A stretch of DNA of 64,000 bases from Anaeromassilibacillus senegalensis (GTDB lineage Bacteria > Bacillota > Clostridia > Oscillospirales > Acutalibacteraceae), in assembly GCF_001261775.1 (NCBI RefSeq), contig NZ_LN868537.1, positions 310,001-374,000 on the forward strand. The letters are read 5' to 3'. The translations under genes and the position numbers were made by a program. Of this stretch, positions 41,271-49,676 are shown in pieces (the stretch's first letter is position 1; every line of letters begins with the position of its first letter). The notes below the pieces were generated by a model. It did not search any database, had not been told where the DNA came from, and worked only from the letters and a program-made list of their open reading frames with translations.

Positions 41271-42296
41271 ATGCAAACGCAGCTTTTAGATGCAAAGGAG
41301 CCGGAATCCATTCGAAAAGCCGCCCGTATTTTGCAAAACGGCGGCTTGGTGGGGATTCCCACAGAGACAGTGTACGGCCTTGCGGCGAACGCGCTGAACG
41401 GCGCCGCCGTCGCCGGGATTTTTACGGCGAAGAGCCGTCCGATGGACAATCCTTTAATTGTACATATTTCGCAGTTTGATCAGATTGACGGATTGGTGCG
41501 CGAGGTGCCGGACGCGGCAAGAAAACTTGCTGAACGCTTCTGGCCCGGGCCGCTGACCATCATTTTGCCAAAGGGAAATTGTATCCCGGATGAGGTGAGT
41601 GCGGGGCTGGATACGGTTGCAATCCGATTCCCGTCCCATCCGGTCGCGCAGGCGGTGATCGACGCTGCCGGCGTGCCGTTGGCGGCGCCCTCTGCAAACC
41701 TCTCCGGACATCCCAGCCCGACGACTGCCGCCCATGTGATGGACGATATGGACGGCAGGATCGAAGCGGTTTTGGACGGCGGCCCGTGCGCGGTCGGCGT
41801 GGAATCCACCGTTGTCACGCTTGCAGCGGAACCGCCGCGTCTGCTCCGTCCGGGCGGCGTGACCTTGGAACAGCTCCGCGAGGTGCTGGGTGACGTGGAG
41901 ATGGACCAGGCGGTTTTAAACCCGCTTCCAGAAGGGCAGCAAGCGGCGTCCCCCGGCATGAAATACAAACATTATTCTCCAAAGGCCAATGTGGTTATTT
42001 TGGATGGTTCCTTGGAACACTATATCGATTATGTCAATACGCATGCGAAACCCGGCGTCGCGGCCCTCTGCTACAACGGCGAAAACGATGCGCTTTCCGT
42101 TCCGGCGATCTGCTACGGCGGGGAGCGGGACTGCGGCGAGCAGGCGCGCGAGCTGTTCGACGCGCTGCGGGAATTGGACGATGTGCTGCACGCCGAAACG
42201 GTCTATGCGCGCTGCCCGGAGCCGAAGGGCGTCGGGCTGGCGGTGTACAACCGGTTGATCCGTGCCGCGGGATTCGAGGTGATTTCTCTTGGCTAA
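41271..42296 (+). CDS. L-threonylcarbamoyladenylate synthase (Sua5/YwlC)
   Basis: Makes the threonylcarbamoyl-AMP used to form t6A37 in tRNAs decoding ANN codons. The 341-residue protein is the long Sua5 type. The YrdC domain begins with GGLVGIPTETVYGLAANAL and includes APSANLSGHPSPTTA. A linker and a C-terminal Sua5 domain follow. AAAGGAGAG precedes the ATG. Its end overlaps coaE by eight bases. Confidence 0.95.
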   Translation: MQTQLLDAKEPESIRKAARILQNGGLVGIPTETVYGLAANALNGAAVAGIFTAKSRPMDNPLIVHISQFDQIDGLVREVPDAARKLAERFWPGPLTIILPKGNCIPDEVSAGLDTVAIRFPSHPVAQAVIDAAGVPLAAPSANLSGHPSPTTAAHVMDDMDGRIEAVLDGGPCAVGVESTVVTLAAEPPRLLRPGGVTLEQLREVLGDVEMDQAVLNPLPEGQQAASPGMKYKHYSPKANVVILDGSLEHYIDYVNTHAKPGVAALCYNGENDALSVPAICYGGERDCGEQARELFDALRELDDVLHAETVYARCPEPKGVGLAVYNRLIRAAGFEVISLG

Positions 42297-42894
42297 ACCA
42301 TTTGTCATCGGCCTGACCGGGCCCACGGGAGCCGGAAAATCCACGGTGGCGGAATCGTTTGCCGCCTTGGGCTGTGGGGTGATCGACTGCGATCTCGTTG
42401 CGCGCGAGGTGACTTCCGGGCCGGTTTGCCTGCAGCGCCTGCAGGAGGCCTTTGGGCCGGACCTGGTCCGTAAGGGCAGGCTGGACCGCGGCCTTTTGGC
42501 GGAACGGGCATTTGCAACCAGGGAATCCGCGCTGCGTTTGAACCAAATCACCCATCCGCTGATTCTGGAAGAGGTACAGCGGAAAATTAATCAATATGGG
42601 GAACAGGGCATGAAGGTGGTCGTCGTGGATGCCGCGCTGTTGTTTGAAAGCGGCGCGGACGCGCAATGCGACACAACGGTTGCAGTGGTGGCCGATTTGC
42701 AGTTGCGTCTGCGCCGGATCATACGGCGCGACGGTATCTTCGAAGGGCAGGCGCGGGCCAGAATCAGCGCCCAGCAGCCGAACGAATATTATACCGGGCG
42801 CGCGGCATATGCTATGGATGGCGGTGTTCCTGCGGAACAGGTTCCGGAGGAGACGAAAAAACTGCTGTGCGCCATTATGACCGCGGCCCAATGA
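42289..42894 (+). CDS. coaE: Dephospho-CoA kinase
   Basis: The last step of coenzyme A synthesis, phosphorylating the 3'-OH of dephospho-CoA. The 201-residue protein has the P-loop GLTGPTGAGKSTV, DCDLVAREV, and the CoA-domain block HPLILEEV. The start is a TTG (42289) overlapping the end of sua5, with GAGGTGA upstream, so translation is coupled. Confidence 0.95.
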   Translation: MAKPFVIGLTGPTGAGKSTVAESFAALGCGVIDCDLVAREVTSGPVCLQRLQEAFGPDLVRKGRLDRGLLAERAFATRESALRLNQITHPLILEEVQRKINQYGEQGMKVVVVDAALLFESGADAQCDTTVAVVADLQLRLRRIIRRDGIFEGQARARISAQQPNEYYTGRAAYAMDGGVPAEQVPEETKKLLCAIMTAAQ

Positions 42895-42913
42895 GTTCCC
42901 TTTGGAGAATGCG

Positions 42914-43480
42914 ATGAAGCGATGGATCAAAACAATTTTAACGCTGGCTGTTTTGTTTGTAGTGGGTTCCCTGCTGCTCAACTGGGGCTACGATTCCTTT
43001 ATGAAGGCGGCGTATCCGCTGGCGTATAAGGAGCTGGTCACAAAAGAAGCGGCGGAGCAGGGGGTGGACCCTGCTCTGGTCTATTCTGTGATCAAGGCGG
43101 AAAGTAATTTTGACCCCGAGGCAAAGTCCCACGCGGGCGCGATGGGCCTGATGCAAATTACACCGGATACCTTTGACTGGCTGCAAACAAAGCTGCGGGA
43201 GGATATTTCCTATACAAAGGAAGATTTATATTCGCCGCAGGTCAATATCCGTTACGGCTGTAAGTTTTTGCAGATCCTGCAGGACAAATACAGCGAGCGG
43301 GCGACGGCACTGAGCGCGTATAACGCGGGCATTGGAACCGTCAATACCTGGCTTAGTAATCCCGAAATTTCACAGGATGGTGTCACGCTGAGCCGGATTC
43401 CCTATCCGGAAACGGAGCGGTATGTCAGCACCGTGCTGCGGAATTATCAAAAATATAAAGAAATCTATCAGTTTGAATAG
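42914..43480 (+). CDS. Membrane-anchored lytic transglycosylase (SLT family)
   Basis: Cleaves peptidoglycan glycan strands outside the cell. The 188-residue protein has an N-terminal membrane helix (about 5-24) and an SLT domain. The catalytic glutamate lies in VIKAESNFDPEAKSHAGAMG, followed by LMQITPDTF and ALSAYNAG. I chose ATG 42914, seven bases after GGAG; a TTG twelve bases earlier is in frame. It follows coaE by 19 bases. Confidence 0.9.
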   Translation: MKRWIKTILTLAVLFVVGSLLLNWGYDSFMKAAYPLAYKELVTKEAAEQGVDPALVYSVIKAESNFDPEAKSHAGAMGLMQITPDTFDWLQTKLREDISYTKEDLYSPQVNIRYGCKFLQILQDKYSERATALSAYNAGIGTVNTWLSNPEISQDGVTLSRIPYPETERYVSTVLRNYQKYKEIYQFE

Positions 43481-43495
43481 ACAGGAGGAACACAT

Positions 43496-44911
43496 ATGGC
43501 AAAGAAAAATGAAGCGCCGGATGTAAAAAAGCTGAAAGAGGAGCTGTTGCTCTGCCGGAAGAACGGCTATTTCCAGATTCCGGACGAAAAGGTCAAAAAG
43601 GCGGACGATTTCTGCGAGGGCTACAAGGCGTTCCTGGACAGCAGCAAGACCGAGCGGGAGGCTGTCCTTTCCGCAGTTGCTCTGGCGGAGAAAGCGGGCT
43701 TTTCGGCATACGACGCAAAGAAAACATATGAAGCCGGAGACCGCGTATATTACAATAACCGCGGCAAGGCTCTGATTCTGGCGGTGATCGGCAAGGACGG
43801 CTGCAAGAACGGCGTCCGCATCGCGGCGGCGCATATCGATTCCCCGCGTTTGGACCTCAAGCCGCATCCGCTGTATGAGGAGAGCGAACTGGCTCTGTTT
43901 AAGTCTCACTATTATGGCGGCATTAAGAAATACCAGTGGACGGCGATCCCGCTTTCCATGCACGGCCTGGCCGTGTTAAAGGACGGCACCCGCGTGGAAA
44001 TCCGTTTGGGCGAGGAGCCGGGCGAACCGCAGTTCTGCGTGACCGACCTGCTGCCTCATCTTGGTACCGAACAGATGCAAAAGACCCTGGCAAAAGCAAT
44101 TGAGGGCGAGAATCTGAATATTCTGGCCGGCAGCCGCCCGGTGCGCGCTGAGGAAGGAGAGAACCTCTTTAAGCTGAATGTGATGCGCCTGATCCATGAG
44201 AAATATGGAATGACAGAGGAGGATTTTGTCTCTGCCGACATCGAATTTGTCCCCGCGTTCAAAGCATCGGATATTGGATTTGACCGCAGCCTGATCGGCG
44301 GCTACGGCCACGACGACCGCGTCTGCGCGTATCCGTCCCTGATGGCGGCGCTGAACAGCAAGACGCCGCAGCATACGGTCCTGACTGTACTTGCGGACCG
44401 TGAGGAGATTGGAAGCGACGGAAACACCGGCCTGAACTCCGAATTTATGCGCTATTTTATTGAGGATCTGGCGGAGAAAGAGGGACTGAAGGTCCGTCAT
44501 GTGCTCAGCAAGTCCAAATGTTTGTCCGCAGATGTGACAGCGGCGTTTGATCCGACCTATGCCAGTGCGTACGAGAAGACAAACTCCACGTTTGTCAACA
44601 ACGGCGTTGCCATGAGCAAGTATACCGGCTCCCGCGGCAAGAGCGGGACCTCTGAGGCGACAGCGGAGTTTGTGGCGGAGGTACGCAGTATCTTTGAGAA
44701 AAACGACGTCCTCTGGCAGATCGGCGAGCTTGGCAAAGTGGACGGCGGCGGCGGCGGAACGGTGGCAATGTTTGTTGCCAACCTGGATGTTGACGTGCTC
44801 GACGTGGGCGTGCCGGTGCTTTCCATGCATGCGCCGTTTGAGGTTGTTTCCAAGACGGACGTTTATATGACGTACAAGGGCATCAAGGCGTTTTTTGAAT
44901 CCAAAGTGTAA
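43496..44911 (+). CDS. M18 family aminopeptidase
   Basis: A dinuclear zinc aminopeptidase of 471 residues. Metal and catalytic segments are AAHIDSPRLDLKPHPLYE, GGYGHDDRVCAYPSL, LADREEIGSDGNTG, and a C-terminal SMHAPFEV histidine. The protein is cytosolic and probably forms the family's dodecamer. Exact specificity (acidic or neutral N-terminal residues) cannot be read from sequence. GGAGGAACACAT precedes the ATG. Confidence 0.93.
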   Translation: MAKKNEAPDVKKLKEELLLCRKNGYFQIPDEKVKKADDFCEGYKAFLDSSKTEREAVLSAVALAEKAGFSAYDAKKTYEAGDRVYYNNRGKALILAVIGKDGCKNGVRIAAAHIDSPRLDLKPHPLYEESELALFKSHYYGGIKKYQWTAIPLSMHGLAVLKDGTRVEIRLGEEPGEPQFCVTDLLPHLGTEQMQKTLAKAIEGENLNILAGSRPVRAEEGENLFKLNVMRLIHEKYGMTEEDFVSADIEFVPAFKASDIGFDRSLIGGYGHDDRVCAYPSLMAALNSKTPQHTVLTVLADREEIGSDGNTGLNSEFMRYFIEDLAEKEGLKVRHVLSKSKCLSADVTAAFDPTYASAYEKTNSTFVNNGVAMSKYTGSRGKSGTSEATAEFVAEVRSIFEKNDVLWQIGELGKVDGGGGGTVAMFVANLDVDVLDVGVPVLSMHAPFEVVSKTDVYMTYKGIKAFFESKV

Positions 44912-44972
44912 GAGTATTAGATAAGCTGCCTTTATCACAATGTACGTTTGTACTGAATTTTGAAGAATAAAG

Positions 44973-45005
44973 CAATCCCCTCCCGTCTTTCGCAGGAGGG
45001 GATTG
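44973..45005 (+). terminator. Hairpin after the M18 aminopeptidase
   Basis: An 11-bp stem CAATCCCCTCC / GGAGGGGATTG (44973-44983 with 44995-45005) lies 60 bases after the stop. The T-tract is weak on the plus strand. Confidence 0.6.
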
Positions 45006-45063
45006 TGAATTAGGCCTGTTTTTTCTATGAATTCCAACTATTATGATACAGCCATTTTGCTGC

Positions 45064-45102
45064 AAAAATCCCGCTGCCTGTCCGAAGGGCAGCGGGATTT
45101 TT
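45064..45102. terminator. Bidirectional terminator at the end of hydF
   Basis: A 15-bp stem (45064-45078 with 45088-45102) has T-tracts on both sides. It closes the hyd unit on the minus strand. Confidence 0.9.
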
Positions 45103-45113
45103 TCGTATGTGCA

Positions 45114-46304
45114 TCACAGGGTAATGTGGTCGAGTATGCCGTTGAGCTTGGCAAGCAGAACGCCGTAGTTGGTAATCGGTACACCTGCGTCTTCCGCGCG
45201 GGCGATGCGGGAAAGCAAATATTTTCGATTGAACATACAGCCGCCGCAGTGGACAATTAGATCGTATGAGCGGAGGTCCTCAGGGAAGCTGGCGCCGCTG
45301 ACCACCTGGATATCCATGTCCGCCCCATATTTTTTCCGGAGCAGCGCGGGAATTTTAACCCGGCCAATGTCCTCGCTCAGCGGGGCATGCGTACAGGCCT
45401 CTGCAATTAACACGCGGGATTGATTGTTCAGCTGCTCTACGGCGTTGGCCCCGCGCACAAAAGCTTCCAAATCTCCCTTGTGAGCGGCAAACAGGACGGA
45501 AAAAGAGGTCAGTCTGCTTTCCTTCGGCGCCTTTTCGTAGACGGTTTTAAACGCCTGCGAATCCGTGATAATGAGGTCCGGCGGTGTTTTTAAAGCGGCA
45601 AGCGCCGCTTCCATCGTATCCGGCGTGGCATTGATGGAGATGCAGCGGTTGTCCAACAGGTCGCGAATGGTCTGCACCTGCGGCAGGATCAGGCGGCCCT
45701 TCGGTGCTTCCCTGTCCTGCGGCATGACCAGCAGGACGACGTCACCTTCCTTGACCAGACGGCCGGTGATGCTCTCCGCGCCGTAATTTTCCGGCAGGAC
45801 GCGCGTCAATTCCTGCAAAAGCTGCGGAATACCGGTGCGGTCTGCGGCGCTGACCGCGATGGGGAAGAGGTGAAGCTCTTCCCTTATTTTGTTCAGCAGG
45901 GGAGCCGGTTCGGTTTGATCGGCCTTGCTGACGACCGCAACAACGGGAATTCCGCCCTGTTTCAGCTCCTTCAGCCATTCGGTTTCCATTGAGAAATCGC
46001 CGTCCGTAAAAATTAGAATAGCAATGTCCGCCTTGGGGAGCGTCTGGCGGGTCTTTTGGATGCGCAGTTCTCCCAACTCGCCTTCGTCGTCAAAGCCGGC
46101 GGTATCGATAAAGACGCATGCACCCAGCCCGCGAACCTCCATCGCTTTATAAACCGGGTCGGTTGTGGTGCCCGCTACGTCGGAAACCAGCGCCACATCC
46201 TGATTGGTCAGGGCGTTGATCAGGGAGGACTTGCCGCTGTTCCGTTTTCCATAAATGCCGATGTGCAGGCGGTTGGCGTTTGGTGTGCTGTTCAAACTGT
46301 TCAT
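45114..46304 (-). CDS. hydF: [FeFe]-hydrogenase H-cluster maturation GTPase HydF
   Basis: Scaffold on which the 2Fe subcluster is built before transfer to the hydrogenase. The 396-residue protein has the GTPase P-loop GKRNSGKS (19-26) and DTAGFDDEGELG. The C-terminal cluster domain has CTHAP and HCGGC, the ligand pattern of the HydF [4Fe-4S] site. AAAGAGGTG precedes the ATG at 46304; the frame runs three codons further into that site. It is last in the order regulator-hydE-hydG-hydF. Confidence 0.95.
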   Translation of the reverse strand: MNSLNSTPNANRLHIGIYGKRNSGKSSLINALTNQDVALVSDVAGTTTDPVYKAMEVRGLGACVFIDTAGFDDEGELGELRIQKTRQTLPKADIAILIFTDGDFSMETEWLKELKQGGIPVVAVVSKADQTEPAPLLNKIREELHLFPIAVSAADRTGIPQLLQELTRVLPENYGAESITGRLVKEGDVVLLVMPQDREAPKGRLILPQVQTIRDLLDNRCISINATPDTMEAALAALKTPPDLIITDSQAFKTVYEKAPKESRLTSFSVLFAAHKGDLEAFVRGANAVEQLNNQSRVLIAEACTHAPLSEDIGRVKIPALLRKKYGADMDIQVVSGASFPEDLRSYDLIVHCGGCMFNRKYLLSRIARAEDAGVPITNYGVLLAKLNGILDHITL

Positions 46305-46327
46305 TTCAAACACCTCTTTATCCGTGC

Positions 46328-47746
46328 TTAGAAACGGAAGTCGCGCAGGCCCTCGTCCAGCCCATGGAGATTTTTCAAAGCAATCTCACGGACCTTATCA
46401 TTCGGGATCGTCTGCACCTCTTTTTCAATCATTTCCAATGCAAGCTTTTTGGTTTCCGGCCCCGCGTAGTCTTCCGCATATTCCTTCAGGGTCATTAGCG
46501 CGTTGGGCAGGCAGCAGTTTTTGATTTGCCCGGCTTTGACCAGCGTCATAAAACGATCCCCGGTGCGGCCTTCCCGGTAACACGCGGTGCAGAAGCTCGG
46601 AATGTAGCCCAGCTTGAGCAGCCAGTTGACCACCTGGTCCAGCGTGCGGTTGTCGCTCACTTCAAACTGGGAGGAATCCTCTTCCTCCTGGTCCTCCTCC
46701 GCGTAGCCGCCGACGCTGGTGCGGGAACCGCCGCTGATCTGGGACACGCCGTATTGAATGACCGCCTCACGCGTCTTTTTGGATTCACGGGTGGAGATGA
46801 TCAGACCCGTGTACGGCACGGCGATGCGCAGGATCGCGACGATCTTCTGAAACAGCTCGTCGGATATCGCATTGGAAAAGTCGTTGACGTCAATATCATC
46901 TGCGTTGCGGATGCGGGGAACGCTGATGGTGTGCGGGCCCACGCCGTGGACGGCTTCCAGATGTTCCGCGTGCATCAGAAGGCCGACAAAGTCGTAGCGG
47001 TAGAGGTTCAGGCCGAACAGCACGCCGCAGCCGACGTCGTCGATGCCGCCTTCCATTGCGCGGTCCATCGCTTCGGTATGGTAGGCATAGTTATGCTTCG
47101 GGCCGGTGGGATGGAGCTTCTCGTATTGTTCCTTGTGGTAAGTTTCCTGGAACAGGATGTAGGTGCCGATGCCGGCTTCCTTCAGTTTGCGGTAATTTTC
47201 CACCGTCGTGGCGGCGATATTGACATTCACACGGCGGATCGCGCCGTTTTTATGCTGGATGGAGTAGATCGTCTGGATACTTTCCAGAACATACTCGATG
47301 GGGCAGTTGACCGGGTCCTCACCGGTTTCCAGCGCCAGGCGTTTGTGTCCCATATCCTGTAGTGCAATGACTTCGCGGCGGATTTCCTCCTGTGTGAGCT
47401 TTTTGCGCGGGATATGCGTGTTTTTCTTGTGATAAGGGCAATAGGTACAGCCGTTGACGCAATAGTTGGAGAGATACAGCGGTGCGAACATCACGATACG
47501 GTTGCCATAGAATTCCTGTTTTATTTTGGTTGCCTGCGCGAAGATGCGCTCCAGCGCAGTTTTGTCCTCACATGCCAGCAGGACAGCGGCCTCGCGGTGC
47601 GTCAGGCCCTTCAGCGCGTCGGTTTTATCGATGATTTGATTGATCAACTCCAGATTGTCCTTGTTTTCTTCCGCATACCGGAGCGTATCCTGGATTTCCT
47701 GATCGTCTATAAATTCGGTTGCCACCAGAGAATTTGGATTATACAT
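46328..47746 (-). CDS. hydG: [FeFe]-hydrogenase maturation radical SAM enzyme HydG
   Basis: Splits L-tyrosine to p-cresol, CO and cyanide for the H-cluster. The 472-residue protein has the radical-SAM CX3CX2C motif at Cys96, Cys100 and Cys103 (NYCVNGCTYC). The second cluster motif appears at the end (FCTACYREGRTGDRFM and NCCLPNAL). The ATG at 47746 has AAAGGAAG upstream; the frame extends eight codons further. It lies 26 bases after hydE. Confidence 0.96.
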   Translation of the reverse strand: MYNPNSLVATEFIDDQEIQDTLRYAEENKDNLELINQIIDKTDALKGLTHREAAVLLACEDKTALERIFAQATKIKQEFYGNRIVMFAPLYLSNYCVNGCTYCPYHKKNTHIPRKKLTQEEIRREVIALQDMGHKRLALETGEDPVNCPIEYVLESIQTIYSIQHKNGAIRRVNVNIAATTVENYRKLKEAGIGTYILFQETYHKEQYEKLHPTGPKHNYAYHTEAMDRAMEGGIDDVGCGVLFGLNLYRYDFVGLLMHAEHLEAVHGVGPHTISVPRIRNADDIDVNDFSNAISDELFQKIVAILRIAVPYTGLIISTRESKKTREAVIQYGVSQISGGSRTSVGGYAEEDQEEEDSSQFEVSDNRTLDQVVNWLLKLGYIPSFCTACYREGRTGDRFMTLVKAGQIKNCCLPNALMTLKEYAEDYAGPETKKLALEMIEKEVQTIPNDKVREIALKNLHGLDEGLRDFRF

Positions 47747-47772
47747 GATTTTCTTCCTTTCGGTTTCCATAT

Positions 47773-48732
47773 TTATACAGGCGTCCGATTGAGCGCCCGA
47801 ATTTCCGCCTCGGTTTCCAGCCGTCCGGCGCGGATGTCCGCTTCAGAAAAAGAGGCGGGGTAAATTTGATACAGCTTTTTTAATCGGTTCGGCGTGACCT
47901 TGCGCATGATCACATTGGCGCCGCAGGAGAACACGCCCTGCTTTTGCGCGCTGTCCAGTACGCCAAGGGCAGTGGTAGCGGGCAGGTTGGCCTTGGGCAG
48001 CAGCAGGCGTGCCAGCGCGACCGCGCGTTTGGTTAATTCCGTACTGCCGCCCGGGGTATCCCGCAAGGGCGTATCCGGGTGGGGGATAAACGGCCCGATA
48101 CCTGCCATATCGCAGCCGATCTCCTGCAAAAGCAGCAAGTCCCCGGCGATCGTGTCCAGAGTCTGTCCGGGCAGGCCAATCATAAAGCCGCCGCCGGTTT
48201 CAAAGTCCAGACGTTTCAGCGTCCTCAGGCAGGATACGCGTTCTTCTAACGTACCATCCGGGTGCAGTTCAGCATAGAGTTTAGGGTCGCTCGTCTCATG
48301 CTTGAGGAGGTATCGGTCTGCGCCGCAGTCTTTCCAGTAACGATAGACGGATTCCGGCAGCTCGCCGCAGCTCAGGGTGATTTTCATGCCGGTTCGCTTG
48401 ATCTGCTTGACGACCTCGCCTAAAAGGTCCGCCGTATACCAGCTGTCTTCTCCGGACTGCAGCACGATGGTTTTGTAGCCGGCTTCCCAGGCTTCGCGCG
48501 CGGTTTCCACCATGTCGCGCGGATCCATACGGAAGCGTGTCGCGCTTTGATTGGCGGCATTCAGGCCGCAATAGCGGCACAGGCGCTTGCAGTGGTTGGA
48601 GAATTCCAGCAGGGCGCGGATGTGGACGACATCGCCGACGGATTCTCTCCGGATCGCGTCCGCCTGCGCGTAGATCTCATCAAAATTGTCCCGGGCCAGC
48701 CATGCGGCAAGCTCTTCCCGTGTGAACTTCAT
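47773..48732 (-). CDS. hydE: [FeFe]-hydrogenase maturation radical SAM enzyme HydE
   Basis: Builds the bridging dithiolate precursor of the H-cluster. The 319-residue protein has the radical-SAM cysteines at 48, 52 and 55 (NHCKRLCRYCGLN) and the HydE-type ETGGGFMIGLPGQT and GIGPFIPHPDTPL blocks. Its start overlaps the stop of the upstream regulator gene (ATGA, 48729-48732), so they are translated together. The hydrogenase itself (hydA) is not in this window. Confidence 0.95.
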   Translation of the reverse strand: MKFTREELAAWLARDNFDEIYAQADAIRRESVGDVVHIRALLEFSNHCKRLCRYCGLNAANQSATRFRMDPRDMVETAREAWEAGYKTIVLQSGEDSWYTADLLGEVVKQIKRTGMKITLSCGELPESVYRYWKDCGADRYLLKHETSDPKLYAELHPDGTLEERVSCLRTLKRLDFETGGGFMIGLPGQTLDTIAGDLLLLQEIGCDMAGIGPFIPHPDTPLRDTPGGSTELTKRAVALARLLLPKANLPATTALGVLDSAQKQGVFSCGANVIMRKVTPNRLKKLYQIYPASFSEADIRAGRLETEAEIRALNRTPV

Positions 48733-48986
48733 GCCGGCTGCCCAGCCTTGGAGTAAATGGTTTTCACACTCAGCCCTTTGAGCATCCCCAGCTTGCCGGA
48801 GAGGGAACTGATCACATTCATCGGCGCGTCGATCGCCACGCTGATGATCGAAATGCCGCGGTCCCGGTAAGGGATTCCCATGCGGCCGATGATGTATTCG
48901 CTGAATTCATGCAGGATGTGGTTGAGTTCCTCCGTGTTTTCCAGGTCCTCCACCACAATTCCAATCAGCGCCACGCGCTTTTCCAT
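48729..48986 (-). CDS. Iron-only hydrogenase system regulator, TM1266 type
   Basis: An 85-residue ACT-like/NikR-like small protein beginning MEKRVALIGIVVEDLENTEELN, with GRMGIPYRDRGISIISVAIDAP. The TM1266 family is named for its constant place beside [FeFe]-hydrogenase maturation genes; its action is not established. AAAGGAGGAAATCAGCT precedes the ATG. It is the first gene after the leader terminator at 49009-49039. Confidence 0.9.
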   Translation of the reverse strand: MEKRVALIGIVVEDLENTEELNHILHEFSEYIIGRMGIPYRDRGISIISVAIDAPMNVISSLSGKLGMLKGLSVKTIYSKAGQPA

Positions 48987-49008
48987 AGCTGATTTCCTCC
49001 TTTGAAAT

Positions 49009-49039
49009 AAAAAAGCTCCGCGCAAAAAAGCGCGGAGCT
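49009..49039 (-). terminator. Intrinsic terminator in the hyd leader (attenuator candidate)
   Basis: On the minus strand AGCTCCGCGC / GCGCGGAGCT (49030-49039 with 49014-49023, 6-T loop) is followed by TTTTT. It lies between the promoter at 49165-49193 and the first hyd-region gene, with only 22 bases to that gene's start codon. Transcripts for the operon must therefore read through it. Confidence 0.85.
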
Positions 49040-49058
49040 ACCCTGATTGTTCAGTCAT
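49038..49058 (-). CDS. Possible six-residue leader peptide MTEQSG
   Basis: ATG at 49058 has AAGGCGG five bases upstream and reads six codons to a TAG (49040-49038). The TAG overlaps the first base pairs of the terminator stem. The ATG lies in the loop of a 7-bp hairpin (49045-49065, GGTTGTT with AACAATC). The arrangement suits control of termination by a ribosome, but a frame this short can arise by chance. Confidence 0.4.
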   Translation of the reverse strand: MTEQSG

Positions 49059-49164
49059 AACAACCGCCTTCTTTCTCGGGAAAACCCCTCGTAAATCAGA
49101 ACGTATCTGTGTTTTTAATCATCCTCGCCCGCGGATCATTTCCTTGGGTTGGGAAGTTATCCTT

Positions 49165-49193
49165 ATCTTACCAACTTTTTGGAGTAAAGTCAA
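49165..49193 (-). promoter_or_regulatory. Sigma-A promoter of the hyd operon
   Basis: On the minus strand TTGACT (49188-49193), 17 bp, TAAGAT (49165-49170). The -35 overlaps the dtd stop codon. It gives a leader of about 170 bases before the TM1266-type gene. Confidence 0.7.
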
Positions 49194-49654
49194 CACCTGG
49201 CATCCGGCATGATTTCCTCAGTATCCAGGAGAATCGTAACCGGCCCGTCGTTTTCAATGGAAACAAGCATGTCCGCACCAAATTGCCCGGAAGCCGTTTG
49301 AATGCCCTGCGCTTGCACCTGCGCAATGAAGCGCTCGTACAGTGGAATCGCCTGTTCAGGCCGTGCCGCCGCGATGAAGGATGGGCGGCGGCCCTTGCGG
49401 CAGTCGGCGCAAAGAGTAAATTGGGAAATAATCAGCATCTCTCCGCCGATATCCAACAGAGAACGGTTCATCTTGCCCGCGTCGTCCTCGAAGATACGCA
49501 GGTTGACGGCCTTCTCCGCCAGGTAATCGCACTGCTTTTCCGTATCGGCTTCCGTTACGCCGAGTAACAGTGTCAGGCCGGGTCCGATTTCCCCGACGAC
49601 GGTTCCGTCAATTGTCACGCTGGAGCGGCGGACGCGCTGAATGACTGCTTTCAT
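49190..49654 (-). CDS. dtd: D-aminoacyl-tRNA deacylase
   Basis: Removes D-amino acids (and glycine mischarged on tRNA-Ala) from tRNAs. The 154-residue protein begins [13 protein letters not shown] and contains the two active-site signatures [17 protein letters not shown] and [24 protein letters not shown] precedes the ATG at 49654; the frame extends 15 codons further without support. It follows the GntR-type gene on the same strand. Confidence 0.95.
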   Translation of the reverse strand: MKAVIQRVRRSSVTIDGTVVGEIGPGLTLLLGVTEADTEKQCDYLAEKAVNLRIFEDDAGKMNRSLLDIGGEMLIISQFTLCADCRKGRRPSFIAAARPEQAIPLYERFIAQVQAQGIQTASGQFGADMLVSIENDGPVTILLDTEEIMPDARC

Positions 49655-49676
49655 GTTGCAAAGTTCCTCCTGTTTT

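Noticed and set aside
49009..49080. T-box riboswitch before the hyd genes (hairpin followed by AGGGTAGCTCCGCG)
   Set aside because: It resembles the T-box AGGGTGGNACCGCG, but the UGGN that binds the tRNA end is changed. The leader is short and has no convincing stem I, so I describe it as an unassigned attenuator.
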